Shown here in pieces: positions 12,925-25,383 of a stretch of DNA of 64,000 nucleotides. Under the pieces are notes generated by a model. It had not been told where the DNA came from, did not search any database, and saw only the letters and a list, made by a program, of their open reading frames with translations. Positions within the stretch are counted from its first letter, which is position 1, and each line of letters begins with the position of its first letter. Origin of the DNA: Rutstroemia sp. NJR-2017a BVV2 (Eukaryota > Ascomycota > Leotiomycetes > Helotiales > Rutstroemiaceae); contig NJPS01000038.1 in NCBI GenBank assembly GCA_002946415.1, positions 434,001-498,000 on the forward strand, given 5' to 3'. A program made the translations under genes and the position numbers.

Positions 12925-14557
12925 CTATATAAGACCCGCCCTTGCAGCCTCTCCCCCACCATCACCCAGCACCTCCTCCATCCTCGCCTTCCCCCTTCCA
13001 ATCCCCCCTTCACCCACTCCCATTCTCCGCGCCACATATCTCTGAGCCACAATACCCACCCCCAGACTCAGCGTCTCCTCCACCCATTCCGCGACCCACT
13101 CTCTTGGATCCACGCCCCCTGTCTCGATGATTTCCCTGATCTCCTGCGGCAGGTCCGAATGCGCATCTTCGTCTTCGCCACCGAAGAATCCAGTCTTCTC
13201 TTTTGATGCAGAGGCCGGGGAAGCGGGTGTTAGGGGAGAAGGTGCGTCGAGCCATTGAATCCATTTTGCTGGGATGGATTGACTGAGCGAGTGGAAGGTA
13301 ATGCTGTGGACTGGGTCGTGGAGGTAGACAGCGAAGGAAATGAGTTCATCTGGTTTCGGTTCATCATCCACCACACTGCCCTCCTTTTCCTTCGCGGAAC
13401 CTCCTTGGAAAAGGTCTTCGGGTGCGTCGTGCGAAATGGCTTGCACAGCGAGGAAAATGTCGCTGCTGCGGACGGGATTCGATTCGCTAAGGTCTTCGGT
13501 GGCTCGTTGAGCAGCGAGTTCAAGGCCGCCGTTTACGGAGAAGAATTCATTCGAATATGATTCTGCGCTTACGCGGACGAGTTTGGTTCCTTCGACCAGG
13601 CCTTTTACGGCGCCCAGATCGCGAGTTTCGTTGATTTGACGCCACCATGGTCCGTCGCTCCAGCCTGCGTTGCCCCCTGTGTAGCCGACCTCGGATCCAC
13701 GTCTTGCAGTCGACTCACGGCCTCGTTGAATGACCAGTAGATCGCCGCCTTCGACTTGGGACATGACGCGGGAGAAGGTTGAGTAGATGAGGGGGTCGAG
13801 GGAGGGGTAGCCGATGAAATCATGAGTGATGTGGATTTGTAGTCGTTCGTGGGATGAAATGGGTGGTGCTAGAGTGTGCAGGATATTTGTGAATGTGGGG
13901 AGAGCTCTTGATGTCAATTCACCACCTTCAGAGTTCATTAGTATAAATCGAGAAAACAAGTTAGGATTGTATGTGTTTCTTACCAAAACCTCTAAGGGCT
14001 CCAACGTTTCCTTTGACTTGTTGTGCCCATCGCTTAGCCTCTTCATTCTGCTGAATCTCCTTGACAGCAGCTTCGGCCTGTTTGACCGCCGCGCTGGCCG
14101 TTGCGAAGACGCTTCCCCACCATCCACCACCTGCCGAAGGAGTTTCTGCAGCTTGAGCAACGGGAGCTTTCTTTTCCGCTTCCGTCACATCACTGCTCGT
14201 TGCTGAAGGGGTGAAGCTGGTATGGAAAGATCTGGTGCTGTCTCCGGATTTTCGTGATAAGTTGGGCTTCTCTTCGCTCGTTCTATTGGAAGCTGCAGCT
14301 GGGGGAGGGGTTGCAGTATTCGAACGCTTGACAGCTGGAACGCGAGGTGTATGTGGTCTACTTGCTGGTTTTTCTGCACCTAGATTCTCGAGTTCTGCAA
14401 GTAGATCCTGCTCTGCTTGTGATGGGATTGCTTTGGCAGTCTTGGGAGCTCCCTTGGATGGAGGTGGCTGAGCTTTAACATTCTCCTCGCCAATCCCTTC
14501 TAGCAGCTCGTTCAATTCATCATCTGTCGGGGCTGCTTTTGATTTCTTCGTTGCCAT
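12925..14557 (-). CDS. MTC1: Maintenance of telomere capping protein 1 (Mtc1) family
   Basis: Two exons, 14557-13984 and 13925-12925, giving 524 aa. The 58-bp intron has a GTAAGA donor and an ACTAATG-like branch site, and the join keeps phase. The first 110 residues are basic and disordered, with an N-terminal Lys/Asp/Glu cluster (DDELNELLEGIG) and SRPHTPR. An invariant-looking GGGWWGSVFATASAAVKQAE segment lies near residue 147, followed by an amphipathic helix. The second exon is a folded alpha/beta region ending with DPREWVAEWVEETLSLGVGI. This order matches the fungal Mtc1 family. In yeast MTC1 interacts genetically with telomere capping (cdc13), and the protein has been linked to COPI vesicles; the biochemical role is open. 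Divergent from the zinc-finger gene at 15272. The C-terminal part is noticeably GC-rich. Confidence 0.85.
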
Positions 14558-15271
14558 GATGCTGCTGAATTGAACTGGCTTGTAGAAAGCGAGTAAGGTG
14601 TGTGAGGGGAATCACCGGTATCCCAGAATCAAGTGTGGGTAGTTTCTATTGTCGTTGTTGACAAAGCGATCCAGGTCCCAAACAAGCATGCAAAGAGACG
14701 AGATGCGAGGCACTCCCCTTCCATGCCACGGGTAGCATAATATGGGGCGAGGCTGATGGATCCGTGTGCTAGCCTCTGATTGGGTCCAGCCACAGCTCGA
14801 GCGTCTAGTACATACAGGCATAGAACCTTGAAAGCCATCCAAGCCATACAACTAACTGAATGAGTAAAATTGAATCTGACCGACCTCCAAAATTCTGACA
14901 ACAGTATCAGTATCATTCTCTTTTACCCAAACTTCCTTTTCAAAGATCCATTCAAACTTTTGCTCGTTCAGTGAATGCCGTTTGTCTCTTCATGACTCAG
15001 TTTGAGAGGTATTAATTATTGTTTACAATTCGTTTCTATTTCTATTCGTCTTTTATATATCATACCTCTTTACCCAGCTCGTTAGTTTGTTTCTCTTTAC
15101 TCGAACTCGTCTGAAAAGAGTAAAAGTCACCACCCCCGGATTTCTTCCACCTGAGACCTAACCCGACAAAATCTCGAATATCAAAGGACAACACCAACAT
15201 CCAAATCATTCAATCCGCAAAACTCTTCATTGCTTAACCCGTCTAGAGAACAATTCTTCTGTTGCTGCGCC
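14558..15271. promoter_or_regulatory. Divergent promoter region, Mtc1 / zinc-finger gene
   Basis: 714 bp between the start codons of two diverging genes. The right half is T-rich (TTTATATATC near 15050) followed by C/A-rich leader sequence, a common fungal core-promoter layout. No ORF of substance. Confidence 0.4.
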
Positions 15272-18188
15272 ATGGCGCGAACTAAAGTTGCTCCAATTTC
15301 GACTCAAATTTCTCCTCCACCATCCAACACCGAGAAAGGAGTTGGTTCTTGCGATTCTCTAGAAACTTCCTCGAGTTCTCTCACATCCAATTCCTCAACT
15401 CCAACCTGTCCTAATTGTAGAAGTTCTTTTCCCGAATTATCTGAAAAGGTCAGTCTTTACCCATTACCTCACGCCTTCCTCGGTCAATTAAATGGCATTA
15501 GGACTTTCGTCATCACGTGGCGTTTTGCAGTCGACCGTCAACTGCGGAATCAGCGGAGACTACTACTACCTCAGGTAGTTCATTATCACCGCCTCCTACT
15601 TCCCCTGGAATCGCAATGACTCCATCGAAAAAATTATCCATTGGAGGCGGCGCAAAAGTAGATCTCCATTTCGACTACAGTGCGGCGCAAGAGCTCGCCA
15701 TTGCCAAACCCGATGACCAGGATTCGATCCCCGACGAACATAGATTTATTTTACCCTATATTGACCCTACCGCTGAATTTGACTACTATGATCAAGTTGA
15801 GGGCCACGAGGATGTTAATGTAGATCCCAATGATCCAGATCTTGGTCTGAAATTCAAGTATCCAAAAGTTCCTCAGATATCCCACTTTGAGAAATATCTC
15901 AAAAATCCTGGCGACATGTCGTATGAAACTCTATACAAGAGAGCAGAGTTTATTAGCACGGTTAGTGATTCTCAATGTCGTCGCAACCTCCGTTTCGTCG
16001 CAAGACGTCAACAGGCTAGTGCCTAAACATTATGATACTTCATGTGTGCAGCTACTGATACTCATGGTAGAATATTCTATTGGCATGGGAGAAAGAATGC
16101 GAAGCAATTGATAAAGAAATATTTGCGCATGAATTGCAGGAAAAGGAGCGACTTCAGGTTGAAAAAGAAGCCGAAAAAGCTATGGAGGAAGCTGAAAAGC
16201 TTGCTGACCAGCTGGAACGGAAAGAGCTTACCAAAACGGCGAGGATGTACGCCACTGAGCTTAAATATAATAGCAGAGATTGGGAGGAATGGTTGGAGCA
16301 GTTTGAAGAAGACGATGAACACTATCAACGTCTTGTGAAACTTCGAGACCCACAATTCAGGGCTAGGCTTCAGAAACAAGAAGTCATGAGGGAACAAGAA
16401 AGACAGAAACTCCGACAGAAGGAACTCAAAGAGTTGAGCAAACCAAAACTTCTTAATGAACCTCTTCCGGAATACAAGCCGACGAAAGAAGAGCTCGATG
16501 CCGAAAAGAAGAAAACTGGTCGATTAATGGATCCCATAAAGTGGGACGACATGAAGGAAGCCGATGTATATGGATTTGAGTATTCTGCTCATGTCAAACA
16601 CATTGGAAACCAACAGTACCCGACTACCTCGAGGAAACGTGGCATTGGTGAAGCAGAGTTGGGTGAGGGTAGAAGTGGGCGAGCTCAACGTATGGTGACA
16701 AGAAAAATGTACGATCAGAGCACACCGGAAGATGAATCAGACGAGCTTTCGTCCAAGCGCCAACGCAAGATACGGGTACTGGATGATGGCGTTGATCAAT
16801 CGAAAGTCTCTCGAAAGCAAAGTCGGAGCCAGACGCCAATGCGTAGAACATTTCCATCAGGAAAGCCGATTGGACGGCCACCAAAGACGCAGTCAAAGCT
16901 GAAGGATGTTCAACTTGCATCAGGTGTCGAAGAAGCGGCTGAAGATGACGCTGCGAAAGACGAGGACACTTCACAGCATCTTCTACCAGCGGAAGAGGAA
17001 CAACTACAGCAATCGGCTCAATCACTCGTAAATCAGGTCGCTGAGGAACTACCTGCGGAGCCTGTCGTTAAGAAGAAGCATGCCGGCGGCAGGCCACGAA
17101 AGCATCCTTTACCTATACCCATTGTCCCTGTATCAACAGAGAATAATGCTGCGCCAGCACTGGAAAGCCCTGTTATAGATGTTGCTCCTCCAAAACCTAA
17201 AGGTACTCCTGGCAAATCCAGAAAGAAGTCGAACGGCAACCCACCAAAGTCTCGAAATCGCCCTGCGAAGAAGGAGGCTACCGTTGAACCGGGCGCTGAA
17301 ACGGAAGAAGAAAATGGGATTCTACCGACTACGGAACAGGACGAAGATTCACAAGCAACAGAAACCATTGAGTCAAGACGTGGCAGTGTATCATCTCAAG
17401 CAAGTATATCCTCTTTCGGTGCCCAACAACTTCCTCGTTCCTCGACACGCGAACGAACCGCGACACGAGAGGCTCGGGTTGCGACTAGAGGGCGTGCTGC
17501 GGCTACCGCCGATGAAGAAACAGTCACAGTACAAGAGTCGCCACGGAAATCAAGAGTGAAACGTGTTCGAGGATCCAGTGAAATAGTTGCGCCCGCCCCA
17601 ATCGTCCCTCCACCTAAAAACCGTAAAGGCCGCGGAAAAGAAGCAACTGTTCAGGAAGAGGATGTTACGCTAGTTGTGGAACCGGTCATCAAGGAAGAAG
17701 CTACCCCTACCGCCGAGCCAGGAACTTCACCTTCTTCATCCAGAAATAAGCGCCAGCGGCGTGCGTCTGTTGCGGTTGTTGAAAGTCCCATCCCAGTTCC
17801 AACCCTTGGCAAATCAGATCGCAAGGCCCGTCTAATCAAGGCGTCTTCAACCCCTGCGCTCGAAAGCGTCGCCAAAGCATCCGCTTCACCGAAACCTAAA
17901 GCCGGTCGGAAAGTGAAAGGTCCGTTGGCAAAACTGTTACCGCCTCGTGAGCCTAGTACTCGTGCACGTCGACCACCGAAACTTATTGGTATTTTGGATG
18001 GTGTCGAGGAAGACGATGACGATGAGGACCATGATAAGCCCGAAACGGAGTATGAAAGATTCCAAGCTTTGACCTCTCCTGGAGGTTCTGTTACACTGGG
18101 CAAAAGAATTAGAAAGAGCCGTATTGATCTCCAGGCGCTAGTAGGGGACGGTGATGATGAAGATGGCGACGATGAGTATGAGGGGTGA
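15272..18188 (+). CDS. C2HC zinc-finger, coiled-coil, AT-hook nuclear protein (uncharacterised), 917 aa
   Basis: Three exons: 15272-15448, 15502-15960, 16071-18188; all junctions are phase 0. Splicing the 53-bp first intron joins CPNCRSSFPELSEK to DFRHHVAFC and completes a finger of pattern C-x2-C-x14-H-x3-C, similar in form to UBZ4/C2HC fingers; this supports the acceptor at 15501. Residues about 130-240 are a conserved-looking acidic/aromatic block (HFDYSAAQELAI, DPNDPDLGLKFKYP). Residues about 225-370 are a charged coiled coil with repeated E/K heptads. The rest is disordered with AT-hook cores GRPPK and GRPRK, basic patches and an acidic C-terminus. The arrangement suggests a chromatin-associated protein. 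I do not recognise the family and do not assign a complex. Confidence 0.8.
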
Positions 18189-20200
18189 TGATTATCACAT
18201 GCCACAGAATTCTTGTCCAGCAAGAATCTTGTACCTTGGCAAGCTACTCATTTCAGAAGTCGCTTGCTATGGTCGGCTACCCTGAGGGTTGAACTACCCC
18301 AAAACTCGCTGCAATTTTCTGGATCCACTGAACCTAACCTTGACATATTCAGCGTGAAGCTCCGCGCACATCGAGGCACCCATCATAGTCGCATGACGCA
18401 CCCAAGCTGTACATACTGAAGACTTATCTTCTTCATAGACGTCATCGCTCGTACATACTTCTTGCTTTGTCCATGACATTGCGGCATATACGGCACGGCA
18501 CCTGCGTTACTTGCACATACTCAAACGAACATCTTTAACACTGAACTTGGGACATAGGACATCTCCACTCATTATTTACCACACACACACGCCATGGATC
18601 TGATCCCTCTCAACAGACCGAGCAGTTAACCTGTTGCTCTTACTCTGTAAGGTATCTCCCAAGAGCGGCGATGGATAGATAAACCTTTGTACATTTTAAC
18701 GAATCATGCGACACTAACTCTTTTGGAAATTGTCCTTTTTTGCCTTTTGTCAAACTTGCATGGAAACGGGAGGGAGGGAGGAAGGGAGGGAGGAAAAGCG
18801 GATAGATGCGGTCTATTGGTGTTTGTTTATACAGTATTGGGAATTTGGATCCGGACTTGGGGTGGTTTAAAATTGCACTTGGACTTGAGTTTGGGATGAA
18901 ACTTGTATATGATTGATTGTTCCTTTGAATAAATAGGATGGAAGGGAGCATTGGAGCTTTTTGGGAGAGAGGGGGGAGAGAGGAAGAGGGGATTTTGTGT
19001 AGGGAGAAAAAGGAAGAAATGAAAGGATAAGGAGTTTGGATATTCATTTCTTTCTGGTGTTTTTGTGATTTTTGAGTTAAATGAATGAGTGAGTGACTGA
19101 GTGAGTAGGGAAGATGGGAGAGAGAAGAGAGCGGCCGGGAGAGGCTGCTGTGTATACATTCTCCTTTTTTGCTCTTCGTCTTTTAATAATGAAGTATACG
19201 AGAGTTATCAATCTATCTTTACTCGATTTATACATATATATGTTATCTTTGGTTTGATTGAGTGAGATTGTGAATGCTGAATGCTGAAAATTCGGGGTAA
19301 ACAAGGGACGGGGAGGGGGGTTGCTTTGATGGGTGATAGTTGGAGAAGGATGAGGAGGGGGAAGAAGAAGAAGGAAAAAGGAGGTAGGATGTGACAAGAA
19401 AATCGGTGAAGGAGATGGGAAGTGTAATTGATAGAGCTGTAGGAGGTAGTTGGATGGGGGCAGAGGAGGAAAATACATATCGCCTGCTGAAGAAGCAGAA
19501 AGATAAAAGTGCTGAATCCTTCAAGGGCGACGTCGGGTTATGTGTTTCGAAATCACTATTCCTTTTACTTGGAGCATAAAAGTTGAGATTAGATAGGCTG
19601 TGATGAAGATGCTGATGCAGCTATATACATCTATCCATACCTGTACTGTGCTGTATCTGTCTGGAAATATATACTGAGTATCCATCCATTGATCCTCCTC
19701 CAATATACATACATATGTACGCATCACCTTCCTTTCTCAGCCCTCAAATATTCCTCCTCGCAGTTCCTGCGTCTCATTTCCCCCACATCAACTCTACATA
19801 TACCCATCATCAAAATCAACAAATCTTCCATCCATCGCATCGCATCGCATCTCATCGCATTGGGGTGACTCCCAATTCTTTTATACCCCCCCAAACTCCA
19901 TTTCCATATCCCCATCGAAAAAAAGACGCAATGCAATCTATGCTATGCGATCATGCCCCCCTTTACGCCCGTTCCAGAACTCCCAGACTTAATTCAAAAA
20001 AGAGTACCCAAAACTCGATATCCATAAATAATCGTTAAAATGTTCATTTCGTGTGCTGCGCCGGGACAAAGCAAGCAAGCAAGCAATGTGATTCGATATC
20101 TATCTATCTTTCTCTAAAGAAGAAGACGCGCGAGGGAAAAGGTCTTCAACCTCGCTCTAAAAGCTGCAAGCGAAGAGAAGAATGCGTAAAAAGTAGCCGC
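18189..20200. other. Intergenic, low-complexity, G/A-rich on the plus strand
   Basis: About 2 kb without a convincing gene. From about 18750 to 19400 the plus strand is purine-rich, which creates long but compositionally biased Ser/Pro/Phe/Leu ORFs on the minus strand (18640-19524); these look like artefacts. A GGGA repeat lies at 18768-18793. A short CGCAT repeat is at about 19835-19860. The part before 20201 probably holds the 3' UTR of the small secreted-protein gene. Confidence 0.5.
18768..18793 (+). repeat. GGGA-type repeat, possible G-quadruplex
   Basis: Five GGG runs separated by 1-5 bases within 26 bp on the plus strand. This meets the simple four-run G-quadruplex pattern. It lies in intergenic sequence. 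Confidence 0.6.
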
Positions 20201-20483
20201 TCATGCACCTTGGATATTCACGTCTCCTTTGCAGATGCCGTAGCTGCAGCAGGCGCTGGGATCGAGATCGCCGCGGAGGACGAGGTCTCGGGTGGTCTGG
20301 GGAGGGGGGTGTTAGTTTTTTTTGTTCTTTTTATTTGGCAATTGAATAGATAGGGAGGGAGGGAGAGGGGGGAAGGAAAAAAGAACATACATCGGAGCAG
20401 GGCATAGGTCTGCCTGTGACGAGGGAGAGCGTGCTCAGTAGAGCAGCTGATATGAAGAGGAAGGTGGTTGATGAAGGACGCAT
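20201..20483 (-). CDS. Small secreted cysteine-containing protein, 62 aa
   Basis: Two exons, 20483-20391 and 20296-20201. Exon 1 encodes a hydrophobic signal peptide (FLFISAALLSTLSLVTG) with a likely cut after about residue 24. The intron (GTATGT donor, CAG acceptor, 94 bp) joins in phase to a short exon ending DPSACCSYGICKGDVNIQGA and stop. The mature peptide of about 38 residues has four Cys (29, 47, 48, 53), enough for two disulfides. Both exons are exact multiples of three with clean splice sites, and the signal peptide plus CCSYGxCKGD ending makes a chance ORF unlikely. Fungi secrete many such proteins, some acting as effectors or signals, but nothing here shows the role. Its intron has G-runs on the opposite strand. 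Confidence 0.75.
20353..20372 (+). repeat. G-run cluster inside the intron of the secreted-protein gene
   Basis: Four runs of three to six G on the plus strand. In the transcript of the minus-strand gene this is a C-rich pyrimidine tract leading toward the 3' splice site, which probably explains it. Confidence 0.5.
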
Positions 20484-22575
20484 GGTGAGTGAGTGATTGA
20501 TTGTTTGTTACTGTGTTGTGTATCCGTCGATTGTACCGTAAAGATATATATCTTTCCCTTCCGTTGCAATTCGTTTCGTTTCGTATAAAACCTCGTCCAA
20601 AAAACCCGTTCCAAAGGGAAGCCAGGAGATATATCTATCTCCCTCTTATCCGATACTACCTGCCCTGCACACTTAAGTGGAGCAAACCCCACCACACAGA
20701 CACACCCGCTTTTACTAGACCGCCAAGTCCAACCGGAAGCCCAGTCTAGACGAAGGTGAAACGACGGGAGTATCCCTTTCTTTTATCCCTTTTTTGGCAA
20801 AGAGCAAAGAGGAAAGAGATCGGATATGTGATGCAGGAGGGTGTAGATCTTAATAATTGCCGTTTTCACTTACGAAGCACTGGACTGAGAAGGAGGAGAG
20901 TGGTTTGTGGGCTTGATACTTTGTGCTTTCCTGGCGGCCCGGCGTTTTCAGATGGTGAGCTCGAGGAGGGACTTAGCTGCGCTGTGTGGTGACTCTGGTG
21001 GTGGTGAGAACCTAGTGACTCGAGTGTGTAAGCAAGTCTTACTCGACCGGGCTTGATGTTTGGTTTGGTTTGGCTGTTTTCGGGCGGTGGCGAGTATCTT
21101 TATTTTTGCATGATAAGAAAAGTATGCACTACAATACGAGGTGAACTGCGCACCACGAATTGGGAAGGTTAGTACAGAGTACTTCGTAGACACCAGAAAA
21201 AAAGTGGCTGAGGAATATTCTCGAAAAGCCGCAGTGAGACACACGAGTGAGTGCATGAGCCACAGCCAGATGCGACTATTGGCGGGTTTGGTTGACGGGT
21301 TTAATAATAGGTCGCCGTCCGTATGAGTGGCTGGAGACAGGATAGGTATTGTGTTCAGTTCTGTTCAGCACTCATCACTTACTTTGTTGTCAGACCTGAA
21401 TGAAGTGTGCTGATTGATGTTCTTAATTGGCGTCTCACTCACTCGCTCGCTCACTCGCTCGGCCAGATATATAACTGTCAAGGCATGTGGCATTCTTTTA
21501 CGAGCTTGGTTGTCTGTCATATTGCTCATCTGCTTCTCGGTGGCCTGGGTGGCCTCGGGCATGGCGAACGGATTCGTATTCGTAGTACAGCTATAGCCGT
21601 ATCCAGGCCCACTCCGCTCCAGTATACAGTAGCGGGGACAGTTTTGGCGGTACCTTTCAAGATCCGCCCAGGCCAGTATATCCACAACTTTACTCCATCA
21701 AATATTTCCCTAGGTCCTTTCTTCCCCCTTTACGAGTCCGTACTCTGGTAATCGTCTACTTTCAATAGTTTCCTCCTCCTCGTGTTACTTGAATCAACGT
21801 GACTTCATTGATTTTCGTATCGAGAATTTTGCAGAGGAGAAGCTCGTATATATTTTAGTTTTCAATATTCTATTCGGTGTCGGTGGTTCTTTCATCCAGT
21901 CACGTCGCTGAATGATTGGCTTGGACTGCACGAAGATTTTGTATGTAAGCTTCGTATATATACTGTGTGCGATAGTGATAGTGATAAGATAGATTATATG
22001 CATGACTTATTCATCTACCTGCCTATCTATCTATCTGTCTATCTACCTACATATCTGTCTGCATACCAAAGAAGACCTCAAAAAGGAAGTTCCAACCCTC
22101 CTCTCCCCCATCAACGATCGTCGGAAAAACCACCTGCCCTTACACGACGAGCAAGAAGCAGATCTCGCGCATCCGCATTAAACAACCCACCACCCACCCA
22201 CCAGGAGTATTCTCCGCTTTGACGGGAAGAGCACATCCGTCCCTCATCCCAGCTTGTCCATCCTCATCTAAAAACCATCCAAAAACCAAAAGTAAGGCTG
22301 TTGATGTAATGTGATGTGAAGTCTGTGTCAGTTACCTGCATGAGACTTGTTTCAACAAATTTCAAACCTAGAAAACATAATCTGAAATTTCTTGGTATTG
22401 GGGAAACCATCCAGGACAAGGACATATACAGTATCAATAGCATTGTTGTTAAACATCAAGATGAAATAGATGTTAATAATATGTTTTCATATGGGTATCG
22501 ACAACATCGTCGTCATCGCTATATTCGCCCAGATAATGAATACCCATGACCTGCCTCTATTTGTCGTCCGTCTAT
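20484..22575. other. Intergenic region with microsatellite
   Basis: About 2.1 kb between two minus-strand genes. Contains the promoter of the small secreted-protein gene, short serine/leucine-rich ORFs without motifs, and a CTAT/CTAC/CTGT microsatellite at about 22014-22060. No gene supported. Confidence 0.5.
22014..22060 (+). repeat. Imperfect tetranucleotide microsatellite
   Basis: Run of CTAT, CTAC and CTGT units (about 11 copies) in intergenic sequence. Likely polymorphic between strains. Confidence 0.75.
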
Positions 22576-24275
22576 CTATCTGCCAAATCTTTTCAACTCC
22601 CACCATCTCAGTGGCGGATATACCAGTCCTGCCCAAGCAAATCCTACATAATTCCCCATATCCCCTCCTTCTGTTCCGACCATCTTTGCAAGTGGTCCAA
22701 TGAAGTAATATTGACTCATACATAGAATAGCCCCAACCCATCCCACACAAAATGCTGCAAATGCTGCAATACCGAGAGGCAACTTCTCTGGGTTGTCCCA
22801 ATTACTCCACACGAACTTAGGGTTCTTCCTTCGTCGAAAAATGAATTGTTCTTCGAGGGTAATGACGATCCAGAGCACAACCCAATAACCCATCAAGGAG
22901 AGGAAATTGGTAAAGATCTCCGAAAGATCATTACGGCCAACCAGCGCACAAACAGTGAATACAACAACTCCGAATGTGTTCCACAAGGATCGAGGTACCA
23001 TAGCCGGATATCGACCAAGAATTTGGAAGTCGATACCACAAGAGTAAGCCGGAGGAACCATGTTTGCGATGAGTCCCAGAGCTGCAACCACCGAGCAGAA
23101 TTTTCCAAAGCTTCCGAGACTGTCAAATCCGGCTACGATCAGAGCCCCGGTACCGGCTCCTGCAGCTTCCCACGAAGCATCATTGGCAAGACCGGATGCG
23201 AGTCCTGCGCCGATAACAAAAGTGAACGTGAAGGAGAATGCAAGGCCGAGGAATGTTGCAGCAAAGACTTTCGAGCGTGTTGCAATTTTGGGATCACAAT
23301 AGACGAAGAAATCTGCTGCGATTGGAGCGTATGTGATTGCCGCACTGAGACAAATCGAGAAAAACGAAAGTCGGTTACCCGCCAGTGTCGACCCCTCTAC
23401 TGTCGATTTGGTGTAAAGATCGAATTTCGGTCCCGCGGTTCCAGCGAGAATGAAGAGCACGCACGTTTGCGGTATCCAGGCATATCTCTCATAGTGATGA
23501 AAGATCTTGATTCCGAATGTTGTGATGAGGAATGTCAAGACTGCCGTGATAACAATTCCAACCTCGACGGACAAGCTACCGTTAGGTGACACTGCAGAGA
23601 GCATTTGGCCAGCAACCACGGCATCAATCATTGAGTAACCCAGGAGGATGACCAAGTTCAGTATGACACAGATTTTCACTGGCCACCATCCCATGGAGAA
23701 ACGAGCACAAATCTAGTCTTCGGTTAGCTACCATTGACCCAGGGGGCAAGATTTTGAGTTCCAGTTTTGCCCAGAACATTGATCTTGAGTATCAGATGGG
23801 AATTTACCAATGTTCTGTTTCCACTCCAAGGTCCCCATCCAGCTACATAAGCAACAGGAAGTATGCCAACAATCGCACCAAACACACTACACAATGTAGC
23901 ATCCAAGAAGCCCAACCCATAAACGCCCGATCCCAGGCTCGCCAAAGTTATGTTCTGCGGCGCCGTGTTGATGGAGAACCACAATACCACTATCTGCAAG
24001 AAAGTAAGAGTAGTCTCTGGCGTTTGTTCTTCCGGCAGCACTCGGTGGATACCGCGAGCTTCAATTCCTAGAAATTTCTCGATGCGCTCCGTCTTTTGGA
24101 AGAATCGATTCCTCGGTGACGTCGAGGTGATAGGGATTGTAGCATCGTGGGCAGAGGCTTTCGAGTTCGGACGATCAATTGGAGAGGGATCGTGGTCCGG
24201 GACATCTTCGACACCTCTACCTTTCTCGACGTCCTGCTCGAGGTGGGGGGATGCTATCTGCTCGGCTGAAGACAT
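22576..24275 (-). CDS. NCS1-family purine/cytosine permease (Fcy2-type)
   Basis: Two exons, 24275-23808 and 23712-22576; 534 aa. The 95-bp intron has a GTAAAT donor, a GCTAACC branch site and a CTAG acceptor. It joins GPWSGNRTL to ICARFSMGWWPVK, the place where NCS1 proteins have the conserved loop before TM3. About 12 hydrophobic segments follow a cytosolic 100-residue N-terminus with the ERIEKFLGIEARGIHRV start typical of fungal Fcy2/FcyB. Other family marks are VLWFSINTAPQNITLASLGS in TM1 and APIAADFFVYCDP mid-protein. Such carriers import cytosine, adenine, guanine or hypoxanthine with protons across the plasma membrane; the exact substrate cannot be read from sequence. Start chosen at MSSAEQ; an in-frame ATG at 24398 would add a hydrophobic stretch and seems less likely. 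No obvious pathway neighbour. Confidence 0.93.
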
Positions 24276-25383
24276 TCTGCTGATTTGAAGATTCCAATTA
24301 GCCAAACTGCTTACCACCTTTCGTCTCGCTGAATGAAGGAGGAAAGATTGGAAAAGATACAGCTCCAAGAGGGAATGCGCAAATATATGGGACAGCAATG
24401 CTACCTCATGGGAAGATACATGAACAGGTCAAGTGTCACAAATTACACCAAAAGAAACGCCTCCCTCAATTTCACCAACCAGGAGGAAAAAGATGTGCTG
24501 ACAATGCAGATGACTTACCTTTTCGTGGAGAGAATGTGTGACCGAGACTCATATTATTGCCATTGTTGAACACGGGTAGAAAGAGGACGGAGTGAAAGGC
24601 GTGGAAGACATGGTATGACTCCTCCGCCTCCTGCGCAGGACTTTTACAAAGCGGGAAGCTAGAAATTTTTATCGTGAGTTCGGGAGAAATAGTGGGGCCG
24701 CGGATCAAATCTTGTGCTTATCGATTGTAGCATGGATGCTATCGGACGAATTAGCGGGTATTGTTCCTGGCTGCTAACATCTTTTCGTATGCGGGGTTTC
24801 ATACATCTTGATCGCAGACTTTGTACGAGTGCAATATAAAGAAATTCATATGTCCGACTTCAAATCCCTCGACTTTTGACTTGAAAATTCGATGGAAGAC
24901 GACATCGTCACTTTCCTTTATTATCATCAAGCACTACCAGAGTTCCTGATCTCTTCTGTTGCGACTTCACTCCATACAGAACCTCTTGCATTGTATCTCA
25001 AACCCCTCAGCCGTTACCCCAAGACCATATTCCTAATGTGGTAATAAACCCATCTCCCGCAAAGCCATTATTGGGGAGAGACGGTTCTCACGTGGTACAG
25101 AACAACGCCTCGATTTGATCCCAAAGATATGTATCCTCCCACGAACTAAACACGTTTTGTGCTCACCGAAACCGCCCTTGCATCATGGAAGCCAATGTTT
25201 CTCGAAGTTCTGAGCGTGTTTCGGCTAGCCGCATAGTTATTCATGTCATTTATCATATCATGACGACGAACGAGCGGGTTGCCGCACGATTGAGTTATGC
25301 TCCAGGCCTGATACGGATGCTATATCCCATATAACTAGAACGAAAAACGCCATTCAGTCCAACCCGAGATCCCCCAGCTCTAA
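24276..25383. other. Intergenic, permease promoter and P450 downstream region
   Basis: 1.1 kb with no supported gene. The left half is the promoter of the permease; the right half is 3' sequence of the P450. Short plus-strand ORFs lack motifs. Confidence 0.5.

Noticed and set aside
12685..13206. 173-codon plus-strand ORF
   Set aside because: Runs antisense into the Mtc1-like gene through C/T-rich sequence; low complexity.
18640..19524. Several overlapping minus-strand ORFs rich in Ser, Pro, Phe and Leu
   Set aside because: Produced by the purine-rich plus strand; no splice continuity, domain or signal.
22846..23589. 247-codon plus-strand ORF
   Set aside because: Lies antisense to the permease second exon; composition (Cys/Arg/Glu-rich, no motif) is that of a shadow.
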